From contig LCCP01000007.1 of the NCBI GenBank assembly GCA_000997945.1, positions 1 to 51,485 on the forward strand: a stretch of 51,485 nucleotides of DNA. The letters are read 5' to 3'. Position 1 is the first letter of the stretch. Each line of letters starts with the position of its first letter. Position numbers and translations under genes: made by a program. Positions 9,701 to 16,628 of this stretch are shown here, piece after piece. The stretch is from Parcubacteria group bacterium GW2011_GWC2_42_12. GTDB lineage: Bacteria > Patescibacteriota > Patescibacteriia > Patescibacteriales > GWC2-42-12. The notes beneath the pieces were generated by a model. It was not told the DNA's origin, searched no databases, and saw nothing but the letters and a program-made list of their open reading frames with translations.

Positions 9701-9805
9701 CGCGTTCTAGTCAACGCGGACATTGAACATTATCAGAAAGTGATTGTGGCGCTCAAGGAGACGGAGAGGATTATGGGGGAGATTGATAAGGCTAATAAAA
9801 TATAA
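6740..9805 (+). CDS. Single-chain restriction-modification enzyme (type IIG/ISP-like), C terminus truncated
   Basis: 1021 residues combining nuclease and methylase. An N-terminal PD-(D/E)XK nuclease is seen as PDF (D56) with AEAKD (E70, K72). A helical linker leads to an N6-adenine methyltransferase with motif I ILDPAVGTGTF (D370) and motif IV NPPY (493-496), then a C-terminal target-recognition region containing SPNYREKYKEFLKIDFPRVPYPK, as in type ISP/Eco57I-like enzymes. No helicase domain is present, unlike LlaBIII-class proteins. The frame stops at TAA (9803-9805), but 19 further codons that look like the family's usual end follow in frame. It would cut or methylate DNA as one polypeptide; target unknown. 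It opens a small defence-like island. Confidence 0.85.
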   Translation: MGEQFVKEYLDELTKKFQTGHAREHAYRPALNAFLQKISGFNVVNDPKRSEYGSPDFVFLKGKITIAYAEAKDIGVSLNETEKGEQMSRYYGYSNLILTDYLEFRFFRNGQKYCEPIKIGEVKNGVINPIENNFSLIEETIRDFIQGAKEPIRSGEHLAKIMGGKARRIRDTVRQFLATASDKNAELIRVYEALKKLLVHDLTVNSFADMYAQTLVYGLFVARYYDKTEKDFSRREARELVPASNPLLRHFFDHIVGPDFDERLENIVDELCEVFCHANIKELMKQYFKNDLWGNVHAGADPVIHFYEDFLQEYDPILRKKMGAYYTPLPVVQFIVRSVDYLLEKEFDLAAGLADTSKLANGIHRVQILDPAVGTGTFISKVIRIIYERLLRGGQEGRWPAYVHNDLLPRLHGFELMMAPYTIAHLKLSMAFKETKFWNFHRRLGIYLTNSLEESAVQESLFTGFGFAQSIADESKEASVIKNKTPIMVVVGNPPYSGESSNASYIGHDVYKKEPSGGKLQERNSKWLNDDYVKFIRLAENMVEKTGEGIVGMITAHGYIDNPTFRGMRWHLMQTFDEIYALDLHGNANKKEKAPDGSDDKNVFDIKQGVAILFGIKRKSRQNNKVKIFRADCFGSRSSKFEFLDANSLNSVNWKQVALSAPNYEWVIRDTETQTEYRKGFSVSDLFIDNGVGITTAHDDFVIKEKREDLIKLFKDFQSSERDADFLHKKFNVKIKAGWNILNGYDNIKNEGDIDKFIKPISYRVFDNRYIFYEDKLVWRTVRKIMNNILDKDNLSLISNRQVKAGNWNHVFISNKIIESSFVSNKTGEIGTNFPLYLYTEDGSKITNLKKEIINEIEKIVGKVSPENVFDYIYAVLHSPNYREKYKEFLKIDFPRVPYPKDAKQFKAFAALGKELRELHLLESPKVSQFITTYPVGGTNLVEKVTYKDGKVFINKDQYFGNVPELAWNFYIGGYQPAQKWLKDRKGRVLVNADIEHYQKVIVALKETERIMGEIDKANKI

Positions 9806-9865
9806 AAAGTTTATGAGTTATATGGGTTGACGGAGGAGGAGATTATGGCGGTGAAAAGAAAATAA
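9806..9865 (+). pseudogene. In-frame severed C-terminal tail of the restriction-modification gene
   Basis: Directly after the TAA at 9803-9805, and in the same frame, 19 codons encode a peptide with VYELYGLTEEEI before a TAA at 9863-9865. Such a sequence is the familiar end of Eco57I/type ISP-like methylase proteins, so the ancestral gene probably ended here and the internal TAA arose later, or comes from a sequence error. It has no start of its own in good context. Loss of this short tail may not inactivate the enzyme. Confidence 0.6.
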
Positions 9866-9893
9866 TATTTAGCTAGATTTTTTTAATTATTCT

Positions 9894-10151
9894 ATGGCTG
9901 ACATTATAAATACAATTAAACAAGCCGCGCGCGAGCAAAAAGTTTTGAGGATTATTTATATTGAAAAAGACGGCACAAGCGAGGGCTGGCGGCGCGTTGA
10001 ACCATATAGTTTTAGCCACGATCAGGAGGAAGAAGACCTGTTTGCTTGGGATATAAATAAAAATGGCATCAGGAGATTTTTAACATGTCGCATAAATGAA
10101 GCGGAAATAACCGATGAAATGTTTTATCCGCGTTATCCGATTGAAATTTGA
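9894..10151 (+). CDS. Small stand-alone WYL-domain protein
   Basis: 85 residues that look like a bare WYL domain: LRIIYIEKDGT as the first strands, RRVEPYSF matching the conserved R-x-V-x-P-Y core, then LFAWDINKNGIRRFLTCRI matching the F/L-x-A-W/F-D ... R-x-F strand pair. No HTH domain is attached. WYL domains sense nucleotides or nucleic acids and regulate phage-defence and DNA-damage genes. Placed between a restriction-modification enzyme and a NYN nuclease, it may be the regulator or ligand sensor of this island. Its stop lies just before the next ATG, so the two are probably co-translated. Confidence 0.65.
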   Translation: MADIINTIKQAAREQKVLRIIYIEKDGTSEGWRRVEPYSFSHDQEEEDLFAWDINKNGIRRFLTCRINEAEITDEMFYPRYPIEI

Positions 10152-10152
10152 T

Positions 10153-10953
10153 ATGGAAGATAAAAAATTCAAATTAAAAATAAAAAAGAAAACTTTAGCC
10201 TTAATTGATTGGGCAAATGTTTACGGTTGGCAAAAAACATTGGGTTGGGAAGTTGATCCTAAAAAATTATTTGTTTATTTAAATAGATCAAAAATTATTG
10301 ATAAAAGATTTTATTACGGAGAAGATCGCGGCCAGCAAAAATCAGAAGAGTTTAAAAAAGAAATTGAGGGTATTGGGTATACGACGATCTTTAAAGAAGT
10401 TAAGTGGCCGCCCGTTTTGTTAGAAAAACAGCCGCACTTTAAAAGAATCGTTAAAAGCTTATTTAATGTTTTGGATAATGTTAAAAATAAAAATTCAGAA
10501 ATCTCAAATAAATTATATGAATTAACCAAGAAAATTGAACGATTGCCGAAAATAAATATTGGCAACGAAAACGGGGTTGTTAATTTATCAAGCGAAAGAG
10601 ATTTAAAAATTATTTTTGGTTTGATTGAAGAGTTGGATAATGACTTGAAAAAACTTAATATTGATATTGGCGGATTGCAGGAAAATTTAAAATTACCGGT
10701 TTATCGCAGAAAATGCGATTTTGATGTTGAAATAACTAGAGACGCTTTAAATGCCTTTAATGAATATGAAACTTTATTGCTTTTCAGCGGTGATGGCGAT
10801 TATGCGGCTTTGGTAAAAGATTTAATAGAAAAAGGCAAAAAAGTGATTTTAGTGTTCGGACCAGATTGCAAGGGCAGAGAATATTCTGATATTGAGAGTA
10901 GTTTGTTTTTCGAATGTTCAGTCGTTAATTTAAGGAAAATTTTACAAAAATAA
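10153..10953 (+). CDS. NYN-domain (LabA/DUF88-like) PIN-type nuclease
   Basis: 266 residues from the ATG at 10153; an earlier in-frame ATG at 10114 would overlap the WYL gene by 38 nt and adds no conserved sequence. The PIN-like NYN fold is visible as LALIDWANVYGW (D19), RKCDFDVEITRDA (D189, D191, D197) and LLFSGDGDYAALVKDLIEKGKKV (D214, D216), so the acidic metal-binding set is intact. Between them lies a charged insert (about 85-175) with helical, coiled-coil-like character. NYN proteins are RNases, several tied to RNA decay or defence. Neighbours suggest it belongs to a restriction-modification/WYL/NYN island. It is followed at once by an intrinsic terminator. Confidence 0.75.
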   Translation: MEDKKFKLKIKKKTLALIDWANVYGWQKTLGWEVDPKKLFVYLNRSKIIDKRFYYGEDRGQQKSEEFKKEIEGIGYTTIFKEVKWPPVLLEKQPHFKRIVKSLFNVLDNVKNKNSEISNKLYELTKKIERLPKINIGNENGVVNLSSERDLKIIFGLIEELDNDLKKLNIDIGGLQENLKLPVYRRKCDFDVEITRDALNAFNEYETLLLFSGDGDYAALVKDLIEKGKKVILVFGPDCKGREYSDIESSLFFECSVVNLRKILQK

Positions 10954-10980
10954 ATCCGAGGAATTGCTTCCTCGGATTTA
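10951..10980 (+). terminator. Intrinsic terminator closing the defence-like island
   Basis: A 13-bp perfect stem (TAAATCCGAGGAA / TTCCTCGGATTTA) with a TTGC loop starts at the stop codon of the NYN gene. The 3' arm ends in ATTTA followed by TGTGT, a weak U-rich tail. The strong stem and the position directly after a gene make this the clearest terminator in the window. Confidence 0.75.
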
Positions 10981-11136
10981 TGTGTATCCCAACGAATAAA
11001 TTCATTGAGCGTGATTAATTTAAAGATAGCATATAATTGTTAAAAAATCAATAATAAAAAAATAAATTATGTTATTTTGTTTAATCTTAGCGGTAAATAA
11101 AACAAAATATAAAATATTAAAAATTGCAAATTAACT
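10981..11136 (+). promoter_or_regulatory. AT-rich leader with candidate -10 box and dyad
   Basis: No coding potential is seen. TATAAT at 11032-11037 is a good -10 candidate, but the nearest TTGAGC (11005-11010) lies 21 bp upstream, longer than optimal. An AT-rich inverted pair, TATTTTGTTT (11073-11082) and AAACAAAATA (11100-11109), could be an operator or weak hairpin ahead of the gene at 11137. Since a terminator precedes it, some promoter is needed here. Confidence 0.3.
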
Positions 11137-12621
11137 ATGTCAGGAACCAATAAAAAAATCGCTCTGATTTCTTTGCGTCGGGATGATACCAGCGGCAATC
11201 CGCCTCTGGGTTCGCTCTATTTAGCTACCGCGCTTAAAAAAAACGGTTTTATACCGAAAATTATTTTTAAAAGCGAAAGTCAGATCGGGCGAATTGAACC
11301 GGAGATAGAAGATTTTAAACCGGCGCTGATTGGCATGTCGGTTTTTACCGGCTATTTAAATAAAGAATATGTTGATTTAAGTCGAAAATTAAAGGCCAAG
11401 GGGTATTTAATCGTCTGGGGCAATGCTCACGCTTCATTATTGCCGGAGCAGGTTTTAGCCGAGCCGGCCATTGATTTCGTGGTGATCGGCGAGGGCGAGG
11501 AGATTCTGGTTGAACTAGTAAAAAACTTAGGCGATAAAGAAAGTTATAAAAATATCACCGGCTTGGGTTTTAAAGGAGAAAATGGGCAAATTGTGATTAA
11601 TCCGCGCAGAAATTTCGGCGAGATGGATGAATATTTAATTGATTGGTCGCTGGTTAATATCGAGGATTATATCGTGCCTTATTTTTCCGGCAAATATAAA
11701 AGGACTTTGCTGGTGGTAACTTCGCGAGGCTGCCCGTTTAACTGCCAATTTTGTTATAATCAAGTTTTTAATAATCGGCGCTGGCGGGCGCATACAGCCG
11801 AGAAATTAATCGCCAATTTAAAACCGGTTATAGCCAAGCATAAAATTGACGCCATTAGGTTTTTAGACGATAATTTTTTCGTCAATAAAGAGCGGGCGTT
11901 TACCATCGTCCGCGGCCTGGGCTTACCCTATTGGGCCGAGTGCAGAGTTGAGTTCGTTGATGAAAAATTTGTGGCTAATTTAAAAGAGACCAAATGCCAA
12001 GAAATTATGTTCGGCTTTGAGTCAGGGTCAAATAGAATTTTAAAAGAAGTGATAAAAAAGGGCACGACCATAGAAAACACCATTCGCACCGTGACTTTGT
12101 TAAAAGATTCGGGTATTATGGCTTCGGGCTCGATTATTTTCGGCCTACCCACGGAGACGGAAGAGGAATATAGAGCCACCATGAAATTAATTATTAAATT
12201 ATTGGAAATAAATAATAATTTGGCTTTTACCTGCGGCTGGTTTCTGCCTTTTCCCGGCACCGGCCTTTATGAAGAAGCCAAGAAATTGGGTTTTAGGCCA
12301 CCAGTGAAAATAGAGGATTGGGATATTTTTGACCGCTGGCGGAACGATTATGAAATGGCTTGGATTAAATGGGATTATAAGCAAGCGGTTAAATATTCGC
12401 GCCAGGTCGCGCATCTCTTGGCCTTAGCCTATAAGCGGAATGTTCCGTTTTTAAAAACTATTTTAAAGAAAAGGATAGAATATTCAAATTACTCCTTTCC
12501 CTTAGATATTTATATTTTTTCCAGATTGCGAAATATTTATATGTTTAGCGGAGAGAAAAATTTTATTACCAGATTAATCAGGCGAGTTATAACTTATATA
12601 ATAAAATTGAAGCAAAGATAA
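11137..12621 (+). CDS. B12-binding-domain radical SAM protein
   Basis: 494 residues. The cobalamin-binding half (about 1-150) shows NPPLGSLYLATALKKNGF, LIGMSVFTGYLNKEY, LIVWGNAHASLLPEQVL and VVIGEGEEIL, the full pattern of B12-binding radical SAM proteins. The Fe-S cysteines are C199, C203 and C206 in RGCPFNCQFC, followed by RFLDDNFFV and GFESGSNRIL. The C-terminal extension is basic and probably recognises substrate. VFTGY and NAHASLLPEQVLAEP closely resemble the protein at 46238 (AFTGYQ, GHHARLLPEEVLAEP), so the two are likely paralogues. It starts a new transcription unit after the terminator and precedes a GT4 gene. Reaction unknown; C-methylation of a lipid or glycan part is one option. 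Confidence 0.88.
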   Translation: MSGTNKKIALISLRRDDTSGNPPLGSLYLATALKKNGFIPKIIFKSESQIGRIEPEIEDFKPALIGMSVFTGYLNKEYVDLSRKLKAKGYLIVWGNAHASLLPEQVLAEPAIDFVVIGEGEEILVELVKNLGDKESYKNITGLGFKGENGQIVINPRRNFGEMDEYLIDWSLVNIEDYIVPYFSGKYKRTLLVVTSRGCPFNCQFCYNQVFNNRRWRAHTAEKLIANLKPVIAKHKIDAIRFLDDNFFVNKERAFTIVRGLGLPYWAECRVEFVDEKFVANLKETKCQEIMFGFESGSNRILKEVIKKGTTIENTIRTVTLLKDSGIMASGSIIFGLPTETEEEYRATMKLIIKLLEINNNLAFTCGWFLPFPGTGLYEEAKKLGFRPPVKIEDWDIFDRWRNDYEMAWIKWDYKQAVKYSRQVAHLLALAYKRNVPFLKTILKKRIEYSNYSFPLDIYIFSRLRNIYMFSGEKNFITRLIRRVITYIIKLKQR

Positions 12622-12631
12622 ATTATATTTT

Positions 12632-13690
12632 ATGACCATTTGCTACCTGGGTTTATATAAAATGGACACGCGCAATCGGATAAATATCCAGGCCATGAGA
12701 GAGAATGGCCTGGAAGTTATTGAATGCCAGAACCGCGAGCCGGGGTTAAAAAAATATCTGGAGCAATTCAAAAAATACTGGCCGGCGAGGCGAAAATGCG
12801 ACCTTATTTATGTGGCTTTCCCCGGTTATGTTATTATGCCTTGGGCCTGGATTTTAGCTAAAATTACCAGAAAGAAAATAGTGCTGGATGCTTTTATGTC
12901 GGTTTATGATTCCATGATTTTAGATCGTCAGAGTTACGGAAAATACGGCTGGGCGGCTCTAAAATATTGGCTCTTAGATTGGTTTTCCTGCCGTTTGGCC
13001 GATATAATCCTTCTGGACGCCGACGAATATATAAATTATTACATTAAGACTTTTGCAGCGCGCAGAAATAAATTTAGGCGGCTCTTAGTCGGTTCTGATA
13101 ATAAGATGCTTTTTCCGCGAGAGCAAAAAAAAGCAACTAAGAATTTTTTGGTTCATTTTCATGGCACTTATCTGCCCCTGCAGGGCATTCCTTATATCAT
13201 TAAGGCCGCTAAAATATTGGAGTCCGAGGGCGTGGAATTTAACATCATCGGGCAGATGTCAACTTACGGCGAGGCGCTGAAACTTTGCCGGCAGTTGAAA
13301 ATTAAAAATATAAATTTTATTGAACGGGTGCTTTATGATAAATTGGGTGAATATATGTCTCGAGCCGATGTCTGCCTAGGCATGTTCGGCGCTACGGAAA
13401 AAGCTTTAAGATGCAGCGCTTTTAAAGTGGTGGAAGCTATCGCCGTGGCCAGGCCGTTTATTACCGGCGATACGCCAGCCATGAGAGAGATTTTTTATGA
13501 TCGAGAAAATTGTTTGTACTGCAAAATGATGAACGCGGAAGATCTGGCCGCGAAAATTTTGGAATTAAAAAACAATTCTGCCTTACGAGACAAGATCGCT
13601 AAAAACGGTTATCAAACCTATTTAAAATATTTTACGCCCAAAGCCATTGGCGCGGAATTTAAGAAGATATTTGAAGAAGTGATCAGGTAA
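12632..13690 (+). CDS. GT-B glycosyltransferase, GT4-like
   Basis: 352 residues with a two-domain GT-B layout. The N-terminal half contains CDLIYVAFPGYVIMPWAWILAKITRKKIVLDAF, an acceptor-side Rossmann fold. The C-terminal half has LVHFHGTYLPLQGIPYIIKAAKIL, FIERVLYDKLGEYMSRADVCLGMFG and FKVVEAIAVARPFITGDTPAMREI, matching the donor-binding E-x7-E region of GT4 proteins. Function: transfer of a sugar from an NDP donor to a growing lipid-linked glycan at the cytoplasmic face. The gene is 10 bp after the radical SAM gene and ends its short operon; a promoter-like sequence follows. Donor and linkage are not predictable. Confidence 0.82.
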   Translation: MTICYLGLYKMDTRNRINIQAMRENGLEVIECQNREPGLKKYLEQFKKYWPARRKCDLIYVAFPGYVIMPWAWILAKITRKKIVLDAFMSVYDSMILDRQSYGKYGWAALKYWLLDWFSCRLADIILLDADEYINYYIKTFAARRNKFRRLLVGSDNKMLFPREQKKATKNFLVHFHGTYLPLQGIPYIIKAAKILESEGVEFNIIGQMSTYGEALKLCRQLKIKNINFIERVLYDKLGEYMSRADVCLGMFGATEKALRCSAFKVVEAIAVARPFITGDTPAMREIFYDRENCLYCKMMNAEDLAAKILELKNNSALRDKIAKNGYQTYLKYFTPKAIGAEFKKIFEEVIR

Positions 13691-13697
13691 AATGGGC

Positions 13698-13726
13698 TTG
13701 ACTTATACTTCAAAAAATTTAATAAT
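13698..13726 (+). promoter_or_regulatory. Candidate sigma70-type promoter
   Basis: TTGACT (13698-13703, 5 of 6 to consensus) and AATAAT (13721-13726, 5 of 6) are separated by 17 bp in the 102-bp gap before the aminotransferase gene. A start near 13733 would give a leader of about 60 nt. AT-rich sequence makes chance matches common. Confidence 0.35.
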
Positions 13727-13792
13727 TAAGACAATAAGTCTGTTGATAAAAACTTAACTAAAAGTTATGTTATTTATTTTATTAAGAAACCT

Positions 13793-14884
13793 ATGATTAA
13801 TTTGTTTTATCCTTATTTTCCCGACGAAGCCATTAAGGCGATTGGCGAAGTTTTAAAAACTCGCTGGATCGGCCAGGGCCCGAGGGTTGACGCGGTTGAA
13901 GAAAAATTCAGCCAGAAATTTAATTTGTCCCATTCGGTCACGGTTAATAGCTGCACTTCAGCTTTGCATTTAGCTTTGTGTCTATGTGATCTGAAGGAGA
14001 ATGACGAAGTTATTACCACGCCCATGACCTGCACGGCTTCAAATATTCCCATTCTTTATTCTAAGAGCAAGGTAGTTTTCGCCGATATTCAAGAAAGTAG
14101 CATGAATATTGACCCGGTTGATATTAAGCGCAAAATTACGCCGAAGACCAAGGCCATTATGGTAGTGCATTGGGCCGGCTATCCTTGCGACATGGCGGAA
14201 ATTATGCAAATCGCTAAAGAGCATAATTTAAAAGTTATTGAGGACGCGGCTCATGCTCTGGGCGCGAAATATCAGAGCCAATCCATCGGCAGCATCGCCG
14301 ATTACACTTGTTTTTCTTTTCAAGCGATTAAGCAGATTACCACGGTTGATGGCGGCATGCTTACCATGAAAAATGACGCTGACTGTAAACGAGCGAAATT
14401 ATTGCGCTGGTATGGCATCGATCGGGATTTTAAAGGCGATATTTATTGGAAATATCAAATTAAAGAAATCGGCTATAAGTATCACATGAATGATGTTACG
14501 GCCACGATGCTAGATGTGCAGTTAGATAAATTTGATAAAATAGCGGAGCGGAGAAAGACCATCGCCGATCGCTATCTAAGCGAACTGAAAAATGTGCCCG
14601 GGCTTACCTTGTTGGAAAGAAAATCCGATCGCCAGAGCGGTAATTGGCTTTTTAGCATGTATGTTGATCGGCGCGATGATTTTCAAAAGAAATTGGCTGA
14701 AAATGAAATTGAATCCCATATGGTGCATGTCCGTAATGATATTTGTCCGATTTTCGGCGGCTTGAGGCAGGATCTGCCAGTGATGAATAAAATAGAAAAT
14801 AAATATGTTTCCATCCCGCTGCATAACCATTTAACCGATGAAGAGGCGGAGAAAGTTATTAAAGTTATTAAGAGTGGTTGGTAA
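13793..14884 (+). CDS. DegT/DnrJ/EryC1/StrS sugar aminotransferase
   Basis: 363 residues, usual length for this PLP family. VNSCTSALHLALCL and DEVITTPMTCTASN form the N-terminal PLP-phosphate region, VIEDAAHALGAKY carries the cofactor-contacting Asp, and FSFQAIKQITTVDGG supplies the Schiff-base lysine K180. The enzyme transaminates a keto-NDP-sugar, commonly at C-3 or C-4. Gmd at 29557 and several SDRs could make the keto substrate, and the formyltransferase at 20030 could act on the amino product. It is followed after 6 bp by a methyltransferase. The family is certain; regio-specificity is not. Confidence 0.9.
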   Translation: MINLFYPYFPDEAIKAIGEVLKTRWIGQGPRVDAVEEKFSQKFNLSHSVTVNSCTSALHLALCLCDLKENDEVITTPMTCTASNIPILYSKSKVVFADIQESSMNIDPVDIKRKITPKTKAIMVVHWAGYPCDMAEIMQIAKEHNLKVIEDAAHALGAKYQSQSIGSIADYTCFSFQAIKQITTVDGGMLTMKNDADCKRAKLLRWYGIDRDFKGDIYWKYQIKEIGYKYHMNDVTATMLDVQLDKFDKIAERRKTIADRYLSELKNVPGLTLLERKSDRQSGNWLFSMYVDRRDDFQKKLAENEIESHMVHVRNDICPIFGGLRQDLPVMNKIENKYVSIPLHNHLTDEEAEKVIKVIKSGW

Positions 14885-14890
14885 ACTAAT

Positions 14891-15493
14891 ATGAAAAATT
14901 TCCTGCTCAAAGTAATAAATAAATTATTAAGATCCAGTCTGCCGCCAGCGCGATACGCGGTTAAGCTAAAGAGAAAATATAGACTTAAATTATTTAAGCA
15001 GTCAGATAAGAAAGTGTTGGAAATCTGTGGCGGCATTATGCCGGTAAGTCCGGAGAATATCAATGTTGACATAATGGATGACCCTAAAGTCGATATCATC
15101 GCCGATTTGCATAACCAGCTGCCTTTTGAAGATAATAGCATTGATAAAATAATCTCCATTGCCACTTTAATGCATTTAGGTTTACCCGATATGAGAAAAG
15201 CTCTAGTTGAATTTTGCAGAATATTGAAGGCCGGCGGCACATTGGAAATAGGCATCCCGTCTTTGGAAAAAATCTTTGATTATTACAAAAAAAACGGTCT
15301 AGACGATACTTGCGTCCGGCACTTGCATGGCGCGCAAAAAAGCGAATTTGACATTCATCTGTGTGTGATGGATTTTAAAAGGATAAAACAGGAATTAGCT
15401 GGTTTAGGTTTTGGCGAAGCAGAGGAGGCAACCTATGATTTCCCTACGCAGGACGGCAGATTTTATATGAAAATTAATGCGAAAAAAATTTAA
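14891..15493 (+). CDS. SAM-dependent methyltransferase
   Basis: 200 residues. KVLEICGGIMPVSPENINVDI replaces the canonical glycine-rich motif I with EICGG, followed by LPFEDNSIDKIISIATLMHL and FCRILKAGGTLEIGIPSLEKI, the motif pattern of class I Methyltransf_11 proteins, including some predicted SAM-dependent glycan methylases. The basic N terminus before the fold (residues 1-40) suggests binding to a membrane or charged acceptor. The stop overlaps the ATG of the next glycosyltransferase by one base (TAATG), so the two are coupled. Likely caps or decorates a sugar in the glycan; acceptor unknown. Confidence 0.72.
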   Translation: MKNFLLKVINKLLRSSLPPARYAVKLKRKYRLKLFKQSDKKVLEICGGIMPVSPENINVDIMDDPKVDIIADLHNQLPFEDNSIDKIISIATLMHLGLPDMRKALVEFCRILKAGGTLEIGIPSLEKIFDYYKKNGLDDTCVRHLHGAQKSEFDIHLCVMDFKRIKQELAGLGFGEAEEATYDFPTQDGRFYMKINAKKI

Positions 15494-16623
15494 TGAAAAT
15501 AATCTATATCACTAATGCCAGAATCCCCACCGAAAAGGCGCACGGTTATCAGATATTTAAAATGTGCGAGGAATTCAGCAATCAAGGCGCTGAAGTTGAA
15601 TTATGGATTCCGACTAGAGATAATCATATTAAAGAAAATAATTTTTCTTTTTACGGAGTAAAAAATAATTTTAAAATTCGAGAGATAAAAAGTTTTGATT
15701 TTTATATCTATCATAAATATTTAGGAAAATTAAGTTTCTGGCTGCAAGGTTCTTGGTTCGTGCTTAAGTTGCTATTTATTCGAGTGGACAAAGATGTAAT
15801 CATTTACACCAGAAATCCGGAAATTGGCTGGATTTTTAATTTAAAGCGGTATAAAGTGATTGTTGAAGTTCATAATTGGCCTAGCAAAGATCGGTTATAT
15901 AGATTTTTAATAAAAAGAAGCAATAAAATAATAACCATAACCAACGGCCTAAAGAAATTATTTTTAAAAAATAGTTGGCCTGAAAATAATATTTTAGTAG
16001 CGCCTGACGGCGTTGATTTAAAAAAGTTTGATATTAAGATTGATAAAATTCAAGCCAAGGAAAAGTTAAATTTGCCGACAAATAAAAAAATAATATTATA
16101 TTGCGGCAGTCTATATTTATATGGCTGGAAAGGCGTTGATATCTTTTTAGCCGCAGCCGGGACTTTACCTGAAGATTATTTAGCGATTTTAGTTGGCGGC
16201 GAGTCGAACGAAACTGCAAAAATAAAAAATAAATATGGCGGTAATAATTTACTGCTGGTTGGCCGCAAGCGCCACGAAGAAATTCCTTATTATTTGAAAT
16301 CAGCCGATGTTTTGGTTTTGCCTAACAAAAGCGGCGACAAGATATCGGAACAATACACTTCGCCTTTAAAATTGTTTGAATATATGGCTTCGGGCGTGCC
16401 GATTATCGCCTCGGCTTTGCCGAGTCTTAAGGAAATACTAAACGGAAAAAACTCCTTTTTATTTAAACCGGATGATTCAGAGTCTTTAGCTCAAGGCATT
16501 AAAAAATTAATTCAAGATAATAATTTTTCACAACAAATAGCCAGGCAGGCCCTGCTGGATGTTAAAAATTATACCTGGGAGAAGAGAACGAGGAATATAA
16601 TTGAATTTATAAAATTTTTATAA
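15493..16623 (+). CDS. Family 4 glycosyltransferase
   Basis: 376 residues, GT-B fold. The N terminus reads MKIIYITNARIPTEKAHGYQIFKMCEEF, with the glycan-acceptor loop typical of GT4. ILYCGSLYLYGWKGVDIFLAAA begins the donor-binding domain and SPLKLFEYMASGVPIIASALPSLKEIL contains the E-x7-E motif. A retaining transferase using an NDP-sugar in assembly of a lipid-linked polysaccharide is expected. It is coupled to the upstream methyltransferase and is followed after 5 bp by a GT39-like membrane protein. Confidence 0.9.
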   Translation: MKIIYITNARIPTEKAHGYQIFKMCEEFSNQGAEVELWIPTRDNHIKENNFSFYGVKNNFKIREIKSFDFYIYHKYLGKLSFWLQGSWFVLKLLFIRVDKDVIIYTRNPEIGWIFNLKRYKVIVEVHNWPSKDRLYRFLIKRSNKIITITNGLKKLFLKNSWPENNILVAPDGVDLKKFDIKIDKIQAKEKLNLPTNKKIILYCGSLYLYGWKGVDIFLAAAGTLPEDYLAILVGGESNETAKIKNKYGGNNLLLVGRKRHEEIPYYLKSADVLVLPNKSGDKISEQYTSPLKLFEYMASGVPIIASALPSLKEILNGKNSFLFKPDDSESLAQGIKKLIQDNNFSQQIARQALLDVKNYTWEKRTRNIIEFIKFL

Positions 16624-16628
16624 TAGCC

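Noticed and set aside
13691-13792. Riboswitch-like leader before the aminotransferase
   Set aside because: The 102-bp gap is AT-rich with only short dyads and no recognisable aptamer sequence.
14683-15255. 190-residue open frame on the minus strand, the longest on that strand
   Set aside because: It lies opposite the end of a certain aminotransferase and the start of a methyltransferase, shows no recognisable motif, and has no promoter or start context of its own.
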